Shown piece after piece: positions 23,730 to 35,437 of a stretch of 64,000 bases of DNA. The stretch lies in contig OZ020521.1 in the NCBI GenBank assembly GCA_963971425.1, positions 11,549,519-11,613,518 on the forward strand, read 5' to 3'. How positions within the stretch are numbered: position 1 is the first letter of the stretch; the number at the start of each line of letters is the position of its first letter. A program made the position numbers and the translations under genes. The notes below the pieces were generated by a model, which was not told where the DNA came from, searched no databases, and saw only the letters and a list, made by a program, of their open reading frames with translations. Origin of the DNA: Bryoerythrophyllum caledonicum. Its lineage: Eukaryota > Streptophyta > Bryopsida > Pottiales > Pottiaceae.

Positions 23730-26644
23730 TTTCCAAGGTATTTGACACAAGGCTCTTACACATTAACAGAGCGCCGAGTAATTGACAATTAGTTATTATT
23801 AATCACGTTGCAAATTGTGACGTTTATGTGACATATACTTGGTAATTGAGGGATCATCCAGGTAACAAGCTCAATGATTCAACATTTCTTTTCCGTGGTA
23901 TGTTTTGGAATTACAAAAATTTGTGCGAAGTGAATGGGAGTTTGATAAGGAAAATTGATGAATTTATAGTAGGTCCCCTTGGGGTAAGATTACACATATT
24001 CTTTGAAAATTGATACGGAATCACAATAAAAAAATGAGACCTAGAATAAGTATCAAAAATACTTTATAATAACAGCTTGACAATTTTTCAAGGCTGGTCA
24101 TCTGAGTAACGAACCACCACAATATCAGGTCCACCAACTATCTACATACAATTCACTAATCAAGTTCACAATCCACCGCTAATCATCCAATGTTGGGCAC
24201 TGGGGCCAATCTTTTCCGCAGTATGAGCAAGGGATGTTTTTGCACAGGTGAGCAGGGTCAGACATAAACCTTCTCATCTCATCCGGACTTCCGAATGCTT
24301 CCAGTCCACCTTCTCTTCGAGCTTGACATTTCGCATTCTTGTTCAGGCGGCCAGATTTCGTGAATCAGAGAACGGTAAAGCTTTTCCATGACTAGAAGAA
24401 CAGCTGAGCAGAGGGACGCTGTGATGATGATACAAACACAACTAGATTGAAAAGGGCCCCCTCGAAGTTGGGTATGGGAGCGAACTTCTGTACCTTGCTA
24501 TACTAAAATTGAAATTTCGATCAACAACTATTAATTCGAGATCATCAGAGTAGTAGGCAAGCGACTCCTCTGAGCTTCATCACCTCTAATTTTGAGTTTA
24601 TCATCGTAAACCATGTCTACGAAGAAACAGAGTACCCTTCTGGAAATTATGATCACAAAGTGTGACCATGATTTAAGTGTAACTATATTCCAATGACAAG
24701 GGTCAAGCCGTCATAGCCGGCAAACTTTTTCTTCGACAGCTCACGGCCAGATTCATTCCACAACTAGAATACGTGACCTTCACAAGAGGATGATCGGCAG
24801 CAAAGTATTTAATGCCAATCTAACACGAATGTCGGCAGGCTAATGATGTAAAGCGTGAATTTTCCAGACATCCAATATTTGCCCGCAGACTGCAGACTGC
24901 TTTATTTAAACATGTTCAAAACTTTGACACCTTGTTTTGTAAACGACTGTCTATCATAGCTGTGCAAGGACCAGAATTTCAGTTGCACACGGCAGTGCCA
25001 ACGAAGTTTATCATTTCGGATTTCCTGGCAGTGCTCTTAATCTGAATTTGTATTTCGAAGTTCGGATTTAGGGCTTGTGCCGTGTCAGTGGAGGTTTTTG
25101 TTGCTCAACTGATCAACTGATCCAGTTCCACAGTTATTATGGACCTTCGATTATCTGATCCAGTGCTGGACGTGCCAAGCACACTCAGTTCAAGAACTAC
25201 TCCAAATATAATTAATATGTCATTGGTGTCTTCTGTTTACTAGGTTCTGGATATTACCGACAAACTAATTGTGAGCCTGAAAGAATTACGATCTCAAGTC
25301 TGTTGATATGCAATTGCACGGACACATCTCTATGCCGCCATAGCCACAGATCAAAGCATGATAAAAAAACATCTTCTAGATGTGGAAACATAGTAATCTT
25401 GAGAACGTCACATTTTGCATGTGACATTCTTAGAAATATGGTATCAATATATTAGACTTTCTCATCACTCCAGCCGAAGTTGGTGATGTGAGTAGTTGTG
25501 TTGTGAATAGTACTAGGAACTCTCTCTCTCATCACCAATGTGCAAAATGGTCCCGGCTTTCTAGTTGGCATAATAGTTGGACGTAATTAAATGAGAATTG
25601 ATCTCACGGAGATATGACACGCAGATGATGGTCGAGACGTAGTTGGAGAACTGGTTTCTGAGTGCGGAATTTTGGGTGCGTGGAAGGATTTCCAAGCAGT
25701 CTAAAAACCCGCTAATAAATGAGGTAGTTTCCTGCACTCCCGGAGGCTGTGCAGTCGACATCGCGACCTCCTGAACCTATCAACTTCTCACTGCTTACTA
25801 GTCTATCATTGCCGTGACGTAGAGTAAAATAATTTGCAGAAATTTTATAAATTGGCAGATTCATGGCAGTGTCTGCTGGGATAAACCCTTGGAAAGGAAG
25901 TTGTTAGGCCATTGCCTCCAATTCACAGAGGTGTTTCCACAATGAGCTTCTTGGTGACAAGGGATTGCAATAGACTGGACATCAAAATAGTGTTTGGAAC
26001 ACCGTTCCAAAGTTTCTCATGCACATGAAAATTTCTACATATGCAAGGTGACCCTACAAGAAAACCATATCTCTCAATGAGCATTCGAAATTTGACTTGC
26101 AAATAGAAGGTGCTTGTTCTTTTCACCAGAATATCATTATATCAGAGATCCTCTGATGCACTCTGCAGTATCCAAACATGGGAGGATGCAAGAAATATGC
26201 ATTTGATGTTTAGTAAAAAGCAGTCACAATTCAAGGCCTGAGACATGGAAACTACGCTTAAGATTGACATTCTGCAGACTCAGGAGTTACAAAATTTATC
26301 ATGATGATCAGTTCCACAGAGATCTGGTCAAGAATTTCAGATGCACCATCATTGCAGTAGAAATAAACCTTTCCCAGAGGAGACAAGTATTCTTCATGGC
26401 CACTTCAAAGAGGACCAAGAATATATAAAACTTCATATGTAGTACAAAATCATGAGAGCGCACTCTCTCCAGGTATGTTGTAAACATGTCTCATGCACCT
26501 GGAACGACGGTTGCATACTAACGTAAATTCTAGTTTCACATAAGCCACGTCTCTACTAATACGACATTAACGTAAGAATATATAATCCCACAAACCGACA
26601 CCATCTGTAGGACACATTTAGCAGTACAAATTGATCTCTAGGAC
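23730..26644. other. Gene-poor stretch with one Cys-rich open frame
   Basis: Mostly unassigned. Minus-strand frames of 66-67 codons at 25561-25761 and 25923-26126 are protein-like in composition but have no recognised domain and no paired splice sites that I can defend. The Cys-rich frame at 24179-24364 is listed separately. Confidence 0.35.
24179..24364 (-). CDS. Cys-rich open frame, possible last exon of a small gene
   Basis: The frame is open for about 61 codons before a TAG at 24179-24181. An in-frame stop lies just upstream (24365-24367), so translation would have to enter by splicing or at the Met at about 24277. The translated end is basic, then contains FGSPDEM, then HLCKNIPCSYCG and a further Cys (WPQC). 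The H-x-C-x4-C-x2-C spacing is the same as in the frame at 26645-27067, which also ends shortly after this motif. This suggests two members of one small gene family. No named family is recognised, and the metal-binding look is an inference. Confidence 0.3.
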   Translation of the reverse strand, partial: FTKSGRLNKNAKCQARREGGLEAFGSPDEMRRFMSDPAHLCKNIPCSYCGKDWPQCPTLDD

Positions 26645-27067
26645 TCACTTCCCCAACCCGCAGGTACCACAAGGAAAGTCCTTGCACTGATGAGGAGGCT
26701 CGTCCTCGCCAGAATGAAAGTCTACAGGGTTCCAAAACTGTGATGGGTCGAGAAGAAGAGGGCATTCTTCAAACGAAGACACCAGAGTCGACCTTGTCGA
26801 GGTGAATCTTCGCCTCGGGTTGTTTATGGGCCAGCTCTGTCCAATACAGTTGTGATCAGAAGCACCTTGATCAGGATGCTCATGACAGTCGAATGCCTTC
26901 CTCCTTGGCTTGCAAGTTTGGCAGCCTTTGCCTATGCAGCGGTGATCCGGATTCGGCTCCGGTTCAGAAGAAGAAAGGATCCATGACATGGACAGTTGCA
27001 CAGTTGTTGACTCCATAATCAGTGCAGTACGTCTAATTTCTAAAGTGGCAAACGTTGTGAACTGCAC
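26645..27067 (-). CDS. Small Cys/His-rich protein, unknown
   Basis: This is an open frame of 140 codons. A second Met at about codon 18 (MESTTVQLSMSW) is an equally good start. H-x-C-x4-C-x2-C occurs twice: HRCIGKGCQTC in the first half and HQCKDFPCGTC near the C-terminus. A related HNCIG lies between them. A basic patch, NPRRRF, is central. No clear signal peptide or membrane segment is seen. The last codons overlap GAAGTGAGT, which could be a splice donor, so the gene may continue. A TATATA box lies about 110 bp upstream on the same strand. The frame at 24179-24364 shares the motif, suggesting paralogues. The function is unknown; zinc binding is possible but not shown. Confidence 0.4.
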   Translation of the reverse strand: MQFTTFATLEIRRTALIMESTTVQLSMSWILSSSEPEPNPDHRCIGKGCQTCKPRRKAFDCHEHPDQGASDHNCIGQSWPINNPRRRFTSTRSTLVSSFEECPLLLDPSQFWNPVDFHSGEDEPPHQCKDFPCGTCGLGK

Positions 27068-27172
27068 ACACGTCTCAAATCAAGCCAGTGCACGACTGAA
27101 GTACGTGAGGACCACGGAACTATGAGAACTATGATGAAGAGATGAGAGATGATTTTTCTGCTCTGCTCCATG

Positions 27173-27182
27173 CACATATATA
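27173..27182 (-). promoter_or_regulatory. Candidate TATA box for the Cys-rich frame at 26645-27067
   Basis: On the minus strand the sequence reads TGTATATATGTG, about 110 bp before the first Met of the frame. It is the clearest TATA-like element in the surrounding kilobase. Confidence 0.35.
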
Positions 27183-28434
27183 CAGGCCTGATCCACCAGA
27201 CTATTGCTCACTAATCAGGCGGAGAGTCCGTTGTCAGGCGCCTTCTTTTTATTTGGGTCAATTTGCAACTACTTTGAGATTTTCCTGATCGAACTCACAA
27301 TGTCCGTAACTCATACGTCGGGCTTTCCTGAGTACGACTACGTTAAATCAAGTTACACGTTGGTAGTCTATAAAAAATATAATGGTAATTGCATCGATAA
27401 ATGTTGCCTTTTGTTTTAAAAATGCTCGTGCTTTGAACATTGACATGTTTCCTGTAATTTCATAGACTACCACCAATTGAGGAACTACATACTTGCAGAC
27501 AGAAACCTAGTATATGTCTGGATATACCAGGACGTGCTAGTAATTGATGGTTGAATCTAACCATCAGTTGTGGTTGTGATCTCATCCTCATTGGGTGCAA
27601 TATCCACAGACAATCAGGTTTCTCTTTTCTTTCAACATCTTCAAACCCGTATCCTTCTCAGAGTTGTTTGTGGGCAATTCATAGGTTGAAAGTAGCGTTT
27701 CAAAATTGTCAGACCAACCCGTGTAAGTCCACATGTTTGTCCCCATGGACATGGCTCTGAAAGTATGGCTCCGTTTTCTGCTCACGACCAAGTCCGCTTA
27801 CTTTTCAAATTGGTTCATCATGAACTTATCCGGACTGCAGCATAAGAACGGAAGAGATCTGAATTTCCACCTCGCAAATTACCCGCCGCAAGCAGTCGCC
27901 TATGGGCTTCGACTGAACGCCGTAATCGCGTCATGTGGTAACTTAGGTTGTTCTTACTAGAATGTGGCAGCTCCCGTAGGCTGGGAGACATGAGAAGCTA
28001 CCAGTTGTTTCCAGAAGTAAACTTGTCACAGATTAGTCTGTGACTGTCTCCGGACTTAATTGGCTGTACAATTGTGGGCTGTTACAGTCGGGATGCGAGT
28101 TAGAGTCGTGAGAAGTAATTGCAGAACTATGCTCCGGAATTCCCGCATTCCGTTATCGAAGTCTGTGACGACTTACAGATATGACCCATGCTCGCAAGAG
28201 CTCGCCAATTTTCATTGCCCTGGTTCAGACTAATCGTTGCTGGCGCATCTGGCAGGCCCTGTAGAGTTGTGGTCTGCAGCTGGATAATCACACATCAACG
28301 CTGCTTTCAACGACGAACTGAAGGGGTCATGGTAGTGGATATGAAGAGGTCAAGAGAACTCAACTTAAAGAAAACCATCGGTATCTTGCTCGACCTGGTA
28401 GACGAATCGAAACAAGTGTCTTACTGTGGCCCCC
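27183..28434. other. Gene-poor stretch
   Basis: Short frames on both strands (for example 27588-27791 minus) have no recognised domain. Composition resembles unique intergenic DNA. No element ends were found. Confidence 0.35.
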
Positions 28435-28706
28435 TGACAATAAACCTCGCCCTCGAGCGCCGGGCCCTCCTCCAGCCCTGTTTCTTAATTTACGGGGCCT
28501 GGGGCACCCTTTTTTTTTTTTTAAGAAACGTCTACTTTATTTTCAGAACCAGAGACTCCCTTAGCTTACATATCTTTTTAATTTTTTACTTTTTTAATTT
28601 TTAGTTTTTTTTTCAACAATCTAAAAGTAGGGGGCTTTTTGCTCCACCAACGGATGGCCACTTGGGGGCTTGCTTGTCACTAATACGAGGGCAAGGTTTA
28701 TTGTCA
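28435..28706. mobile_element. Short MITE, ~272 bp
   Basis: Left end TGACAATAAACCTCGCCCTC. The right end, reverse-complemented, is TGACAATAAACCTTGCCCTC, a 20-bp repeat with one mismatch that extends weakly. The interior holds a long T-run (about 28509-28522) and is non-coding. Confidence 0.6.
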
Positions 28707-30354
28707 TGGACTCTTGCCCTTTCAAAGTTTACAGTCTTGATCGATGTATCAACCAACAGACACTATATTTTGTGGTGGCGAAGATTGATCAGCAGCCTCG
28801 TAAGACTTCAATCATGCAAATCTAGGGATTGTGAGCCTGCTTGTAAACCGTAAATTTCACACTTCCAAAACACCTAAAGATTCACTCTAAGTTGATCCTA
28901 AATATGTTCCCGGGATGGTCTGGCATCTAATGTTAAATAATTATGCTCTAATTATACATTAAAAGATGTCTTCTATTAAATTGCTTAAGGTTTTGCACTT
29001 GTTTTAGGAATTTTATCTTTATTATGCATCACTCTTAACATTACACTCTTTAAGGTTAAATGATGAATCCCAAGGATCTAAGTGCTTAGAAAGAGCCTTG
29101 CTCTTTAATAGCTGTGAATGGGCGTAGTTAGACTCCTAGACCTAGCCATTTTGGCTGATGGATTACTATCCATTGCACTCATTGCTTGTTCCTTTGTTAG
29201 TTCTTTTAAAAATTCACACATTTTCCTTGTGCAATTTGCTTCACTTCTCACGTACGTCCATTGGCTCACGTACTCATGTACTTATCACAACGTTAGTCTC
29301 AAACAATACACAGTTTGTCTTAAGTCTAAGTTAAGTCTCTGTAAGGTTCTGACTTAAGTCTAATTTTCTAATTAATCTTTAACACTTTAATGTAAGCAAT
29401 GACCTACACTCTTGCATTGAAATACCTTAAATTATGTCTCTCAAAATTAAGGTTTCTCATTTATACTTAAGTTCCTATTCAATGTGGACTTAAGTTACTC
29501 AGTTACTCAAACATAAGATAAACCACGTATGATGTAAGATTCTTCAATTTTCACACTAATATTTAATATTTAATTAATTACTCATGCGGGTGAAAGTCCA
29601 CTAAGATGGTATATTTATAGTGTCACAAATGGTTTTGGAAAGAGCCACAAAGTTCCTTTTATTGCTGCATAGTGCAAATGTGGGACCAATCTTGGAATTC
29701 TATTCATAGAATGTAATAGTTGCCTTGATTTAGAGTACAAGAACTCCAATAGTGTTGAGTTTTGGCTTACTGTTTTTTGCCCAAAAATATATACTTTTGG
29801 GTATATTTTTTTGGCCCAAAAGTGAGTAGCCCTAGCTAACTTCTACCCATGCATTCCATTCTATAATGCATTAAGTTAATTAATCATATGTTAATTTACA
29901 AAGTCACATCAGTCTCATACATACTTATGATTAACTTGTTAACATACACAAGGTCGCTTTGACCTAGTTAGGATCTTTCCCCAACTTAATCAATGAAGAA
30001 CAAATATGTAATGCATTTATGCATAGGGCTTTTATCCACAAAACACCATATTCATTATATTGGGAGATTTCCAGGGATTTAGGAGGTACACGCTCTTGAG
30101 TAATCCAATTATTTTACTATAGTGATGAAGCAAAACATGATTAGAATGGAAGTACAACGCCATTTTCGTAAGATAATATGAAGATGTATGGGCAAACGGC
30201 ACCCAAATTGGAGAATCAAATGAAATAATATCTTTAATTGGAGACTTTATTTATAATATGATAAAAGTAATCCATATACAAAACATGCATCATCCTTTCC
30301 ATGCAAGAAAAGGCTTCTACTTCGACCCAAAACATACACATTAATTTCTAGTCA
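28707..30354. other. AT-rich gene-free stretch with one hairpin
   Basis: An imperfect hairpin at 29764-29831 pairs GGCTTACTGTTTTTTGCCCA with GGCCCAAAAGTGAGTAGCC. The rest is AT-rich DNA with many TAAGTCT/AAGTTA words and no gene. Confidence 0.45.
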
Positions 30355-30624
30355 ATGCACATTCAGGTATAGCCAAGCTGAATGTGCACTTGTACCACTC
30401 AAATCTTAAATCTACTTGTTCTTCTCCACGTCATCAAAATTAGATTTCCTCAGCTCATCCCTACCCCTTTGAAGTTCATCTTTGCGGTTGTAACCGGTAT
30501 ATGGCATTCGACTAGCACGTATATGTTCTTGCTGTCGTTGGCGTTGCATTTGTTGATTCCAAGTAACAACAGGCACAAGAAGCGAGTGGCAACGGTGAGA
30601 GTGACGCTTCGAGTTTTGGTTTAA

Positions 30625-31569
30625 TCCCTAAGGTACCAAGGCAGTTTTACACCAAAAACACTTCAAAATTAATGGATTCTAGTGCAATGAATAAAGAAGG
30701 TAACAAAAACTTTTATTTTTAGTTCTGACCGTAGGATCTCAATGAAGGCTTATCAAGTAATACATGTACAAAATTTCATAAACTTTGACCGCACGGATTG
30801 AAAGATTATAGTGTTTGAAGTCAAGAAAATGGTTCATTTTCTTCCCTGCGTTTAGTGGATCAGCAGACTTTGACTTCACTTGGTGTCAAAAACTTTCACT
30901 ACACAAGGTCTAAATCTATTACCATCTTGTTAAGCATGATGTTAGCTCCTTTCACACCAATTTTTAGAGGTAGAGACAGGGTGTAGCATATTCAAAACAA
31001 GTGTGCAAGGAGTGGAGGCTCGAAATTTGTTAATTCACACTTTAATTTTTTTTGAACTTAATATGTTTTTGATTGATAATCCGAATGGTTAATAAGAAGG
31101 TTTACATTACATATTGTTGTGGAAAAAATAAAAAGTGAAAAATATGAAGATCTCTAGGTTTTATGTGGAAAAGAAGAAGTTTTTTTGGTACCTTGCCCGA
31201 CAATGAGTGACAATGTGTGAAAATGTTTGACTTGGGTTGGTATGCTATTTTTCACTAAAGACAAGAACTTTTTTTTGACAACATGAAGGGAAATAATATT
31301 ACTTGCGACTATTGAAAATCTCACTTTCAATAGAGTGTCCTATCAAAAGTCTTTGGAGGTGCCCGAGGTGCCTGCCCTCCCCATTTCAAATTCAAAACCC
31401 TATAACTTTTTCATCAAATGTCCAATTTAGTAAAAAATTGTTATCCCACTAAGGTCTTGGTAATGCCCTTCTATGGTAAGAATTTCAAAGATGAATGTTT
31501 GAAATTGACAGCATAGGAACCTGACCGAATTTTCAAAAAGCCCGTTTTGGACACTTGGTCCTTTAGGGG
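30625..31569. mobile_element. piggyBac-like non-autonomous element, family 1, copy B
   Basis: The 945-bp element is flanked by TTAA at 30621-30624 and 31570-31573. The right end is CCTTTAGGGG as in copy A. The left end is TCCCTAAGGTACCAAG, slightly diverged. The interior matches copy A (6874-7796) in the opposite orientation, for example AAGATCTCTAGGTTTTATGT. No coding capacity. It sits inside E1. Confidence 0.8.
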
Positions 31570-31829
31570 TTAAAACATTCTTTGGGGAAGCACTTTGACG
31601 TTGTATAGTCGGTTGAAGCACCTAGCTCAAGAGAACACAAAAATCAGCTTAAACCAAGCTGAATATGGAGCCACACATGTCAAAAAAACACAAACACCAT
31701 GATGTGGAATCCATTCAAATAATTATGTGCAATTTAGGTGTTCATGAAACATGCAAAATCAAAACAGTGTTGATTAAGAGGAGAAGATACAATACATATT
31801 AAACAATAATAAAAAATAGGACCAACCTC

Positions 31830-33521
31830 AGTAGTAGAACGCGTATTCCCACTTAGAGATTGGAGCTTGTTCTCATCATTTCCGACCGTTGCAACAGGCT
31901 GACATGTAGTAGGAATTGAGGGCATTTTCTCTGATGGCATTTTCTCTGATGGCATTTTCTCTGATGGCACCGTCATAGGTGATTGAATTACACCATGAAG
32001 TGTTTGAAGCGCGTGATCCTATGACGTAGGGACAAAGGGAGTTAAAATGCAACTTGTGCATATTTAGCTCTATTCGAGCTGAATGTGCACATTGCCAAAA
32101 AAAGACCTAAGACAAATACAGAGAAGGAGAAGGGGGGAATACCATGCTATGCGGGGGAAGAGACAATCATTCCTCACGTCCGTGAACAAGCACTTGGTCA
32201 CCTTTTCCACAAAACCTATCAACACTGGGGGACCCAAAAATTCGACGAGGTTGAAGAATAAAACGGAAGGCAACCTTTCAAATGATTTTTTTGGTGGGGG
32301 GATGTTTACTTCATCTTCTTCAATTGGATCCATTGAAGAATCCATCAAATAATGAGCTGCTCCGGGGGAGTACAAATCATTTTGTTTTCGTGGAATTGGA
32401 TGTCCACAACTTTCAGACTTCAAAACATGAATCTATGGTGGCAATACAACAGTTTACTTGAGAAAATGGTAAACGACTCTTTTTCAAATATGGAAGCAAA
32501 GAGAGAACAAAAACTTACAAATCCAACAATAACAAACGGAAAATTACAAACAAGTATCAAAGAACTGGCATCTGCCACTTGAATTATAAGATATGTACAG
32601 CATAATACATCAACACAATTATGTTTGATACCAGTGAACTACTAATTTGCGAGCCCATCAGATATCATAATCGTGTGCGTTAATTCCATGTATTCTAAGC
32701 TATATGGATCCAAGCAAATTGTTGGACGACCAAAGGGATTCTCTCGCTGAAAAGATTGCAGCCCTAACTCTGCACTACTGTAGAGCTTTTGGAGCCACGG
32801 AAACAAAACATTGAGGAGAAACTTATCGTTCCATCCATCTCCTTTGTAGGACCAAGTATCCGCCAGAAGCACATTCTCCGGATCATTAAGGACGTGCTTG
32901 TACAAACTGACATCTATGATGATGGTATTCTCCTTCGTAAAGGATCCACATTTTTTTTGTAAAAAGGTCTTTTGACAACGTCTTCAGAAATACCTCCTTA
33001 TCCGAGTTCTTAACCTTCAGATATTGAGGTACATTCCGGATCACAACAGTTACGACTCTCCTACAATGCTCTTGCCCAAATATGACTTTTGGTGAGGCGG
33101 CTTTAGGGAAGAAGTAATTGACAATGCTACTAGTGGTGTTCAATTTCATTGAACTCCAGACCGATATCGATGCAAACTTGGAAACAACGTCCAAAAATGC
33201 CTTGCAGCCTAGACAAACATACGCTAGCTTTGGGCCGACCTTGGCTGGAACTTTTACCGAGTGTGGCAGAGAACATGCATTGAAGGCTTGCGTGGCAGTC
33301 CTCAAGCGGAATTCCTCGTATATACACAATATACCGTTCAAGTCAAACACAATGTTTAACCACGGTTTGACCACTCTAGGGGTGGAACAAGGAACACGGT
33401 GTCGTGTAGAGAGAATTTTGTTGTGGGAAATCACGTGGATTCTGGCTGCTGCTAGTATAATTTGAAAACAATGGTTGTCTTTCAGTAAAACGTCGATTCT
33501 TGAACGTCGAATCTTCTTCAA
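31830..33521 (-). pseudogene. FCP1/CTD-phosphatase-like HAD protein, broken
   Basis: The main coding stretch lies at 32642-33521 in two overlapping frames. The first contains WLNIVFDLNGILC, matching HAD motif I, then a Cys-capped FL..V segment and ISVWSSMK, the motif II region of FCP1-like phosphatases. The second frame begins just after an ENTIIID-type motif and continues PENVLLADTW and ENPFG, the usual end of the domain. The switch lies in an A/T-run near 32940-32960, so a one-base indel is likely. The catalytic pair D-x-D is D-L-N here, so even a whole copy may not be a phosphatase. Two downstream coding-like segments (about 32140-32423 and 31830-31976) may be C-terminal exons; the second has a 15-bp unit repeated three times (PSEKM). 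An E1 palindrome lies between them. Enzyme role unknown. Confidence 0.6.
31921..31965 (-). repeat. 15-bp triplicated unit in a coding-like segment
   Basis: GGCATTTTCTCTGAT occurs three times head to tail and translates on the minus strand as repeated P-S-E-K-M. In-frame coding minisatellites like this are often variable in copy number. Confidence 0.7.
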
Positions 33522-35209
33522 CCTTCTTCAAACTGGTCCACGTTGGCCTATCCTGTGGTGGTTCTAAAGGGTTAAGGGTAAGGGTAGGTGATAAGAAACC
33601 ACGGCCTCGGACGGGTAAAACGGGACGGCCAAACCACGAGCTCACCGTCCGAAAGATTGGCTCCTAAACTTCAAACCCACGGTGACCAGCAATCGCGCCT
33701 CACCGGTGGGAACAACATAAACATGACAGTGTGGGCCATTAACCCCACTTCGCCGCAACAAAGTTTACGAAGCAGAATTGAAAAACAACTAGCCTCCAAA
33801 ACCGGCTGGGAATAACAAATAAAGACAACGAGCCTGCAAAGCCGGCTAGGAATAACAAAGCCACAAGCCACAACACGCGAGTCTTCTTATCTTCTTATCT
33901 TCAAGTCTTCAAATCTTCTTATCTTCAAGTCTTGAAGTGTTCAAAAACACAAAAGACCTCCCAAAGTTCTTTACCACACTAGCTGCGAGCTTCAGATTGA
34001 CGCTACAGATGGTTCAAGCCGCCAAATGCCAAGTGCTATAACTTTTTGGAAAGCTGGTGCAGTAAGCTAACATTTTCTAAAATCTCAGGTTATTCTAAAC
34101 TACCTTCTAAAAGTTATGGAGGTTCAAAGTTTGTGCCTTCTTATGTCGATGGCAGCAAACCCTCTCCAACTTCGGCGGCTATAACTTCTATACGACGATT
34201 TTAAATGAATTGTATAATAGCTTTATAGAAAGTTAATTTAATAAACTACAACTCCTCTAAATTTCACTTTAAACTAATTTACTCACTAAAAGTTGTATAA
34301 GCTCAAAACTCACGCCTCCCCACTTCCAAGACGGCAGAACTCTCCTCTACTTAGATGCCTATAACTTTTTCATAGCCCATCTAAATGAATCGAGTGATAG
34401 CTTCTTAGAAAGCTAGTACAATGAGGTATGCTTCTTCTAAATTTCAAGTCCGAATACAAAGTAGCGAAGCCGTGGTGAAGGCCCAAAGTTGCTGCCCCTC
34501 TAATTGGGTAGCGGCCAACTACTCCTCATTCAATTTCTCATAACTTTTGCGTATGAACTCCAAAATGAACAAAAACACCGCTAAAAGAAGCGCAACTTCA
34601 CAAGGAACAACTCCGCAAATGTTCATAACATTCTCATGAAAAAAGAGTACACACCGCCTGATCTCCCTCTCGGGAATTTTCTCACAACACTCCCCACACA
34701 CCAAAAACACACACACCAAGAAGAAAGGAGAGTCGCCCCCTCTTATCTTTTCACATCAACCCATGCCTAAGCCACATGGGCATCTAGAGCCTATTGGTTA
34801 ACCTCTTAAAGCACTCTAAAATCTACCAAGATAAGATAGGAAAGAAACCCTAACCATTGGGCTTCAAAAGGTGTGGTTCCAAAAGAATTCTAAGACGGTC
34901 AATTTTTTTTTAGTTTCTTTTCTTTTTCTTTCTTGGATCTTGATCTAAAATAAACATAAAACACATAACAAACTCCTATAATAACAACTAAATGGATTCT
35001 ACCTTCATCTAACCGTATAAAAACTCTAGAATTTGACGGAGCACCGCAGAAACATAACTTGCTCTCTGTTCATCGTTTAAAAAGGTCAGCGGCCCTCGAA
35101 GCCAAAGACGGTGGCCCATCTCATTGAAAAGCGACTCATCATTTGGCCTTCATTGGTATTTTCAAAACACCCTTCAAACACCATCTGACGGCCACCCGTC
35201 AATGAAGCT
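33522..35209. other. Gene-free repeat-like stretch
   Basis: From about 34020 to 34560 four loosely related segments each contain CTATAACTTTT and GAAAGCTAGT-like words about 110-190 bp apart, a pattern common in old plant repeats. AAGTCTTCAAATCTTCTTATC-type words recur at 33880-33935. CTAAAGGG before TTAA (near 33567-33577) looks like a lone piggyBac-like right end without a partner. No gene recognised. Confidence 0.4.
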
Positions 35210-35437
35210 TTAGCCTTCAATACAATCACTAGAGCTCTCGCGTCCGGACCCCGGTTGTGGATTCACAAATGCAAGTTGCCGTAGACTTGGATGTGGACGT
35301 GGTTGAATACGACGCTCGGAAGGCCCCGCCTCATCTCGCACTCGCCGTCTGGAAGTTGATGGCTGAGAAGATTGAAACGGATCCTCCGGTAATTGCGATA
35401 ACGACAACTCCCACTCATCTGGGTCTTGAGAATCCAT
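35210..35437 (-). CDS. Ser/Pro/Arg-rich short frame, possible first exon
   Basis: A 75-codon frame begins MDSQDPDEWELSLSQLPED and continues Ser- and Arg-rich. The composition is clearly protein-like (acidic start, then basic and polar), unlike chance frames nearby. No domain is recognised. It lies between the FCP1-like relic and the methyltransferase-like relic on the same strand, so it may be a 5' exon of the FCP1-like gene or a small gene of its own. Nothing supports a function. Confidence 0.35.
   Translation of the reverse strand: MDSQDPDEWELSLSQLPEDPFQSSQPSTSRRRVRDEAGPSERRIQPRPHPSLRQLAFVNPQPGSGRESSSDCIEG

Larger units (their letters stand above)
30355..32090. repeat. Dispersed palindrome copies, left group of E1
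   Basis: Three copies of the E1 palindrome: 30355-30389 (one arm altered), about 31641-31670 (degenerate) and 32056-32090 (arms intact, one-base core change). The last lies between two coding-like segments of the FCP1-like gene, probably in an intron. Confidence 0.6.

Noticed and set aside
28188-28604. 138-codon plus-strand frame
   Set aside because: It runs into a MITE with a T-run that supplies its hydrophobic end; no domain or splice support.
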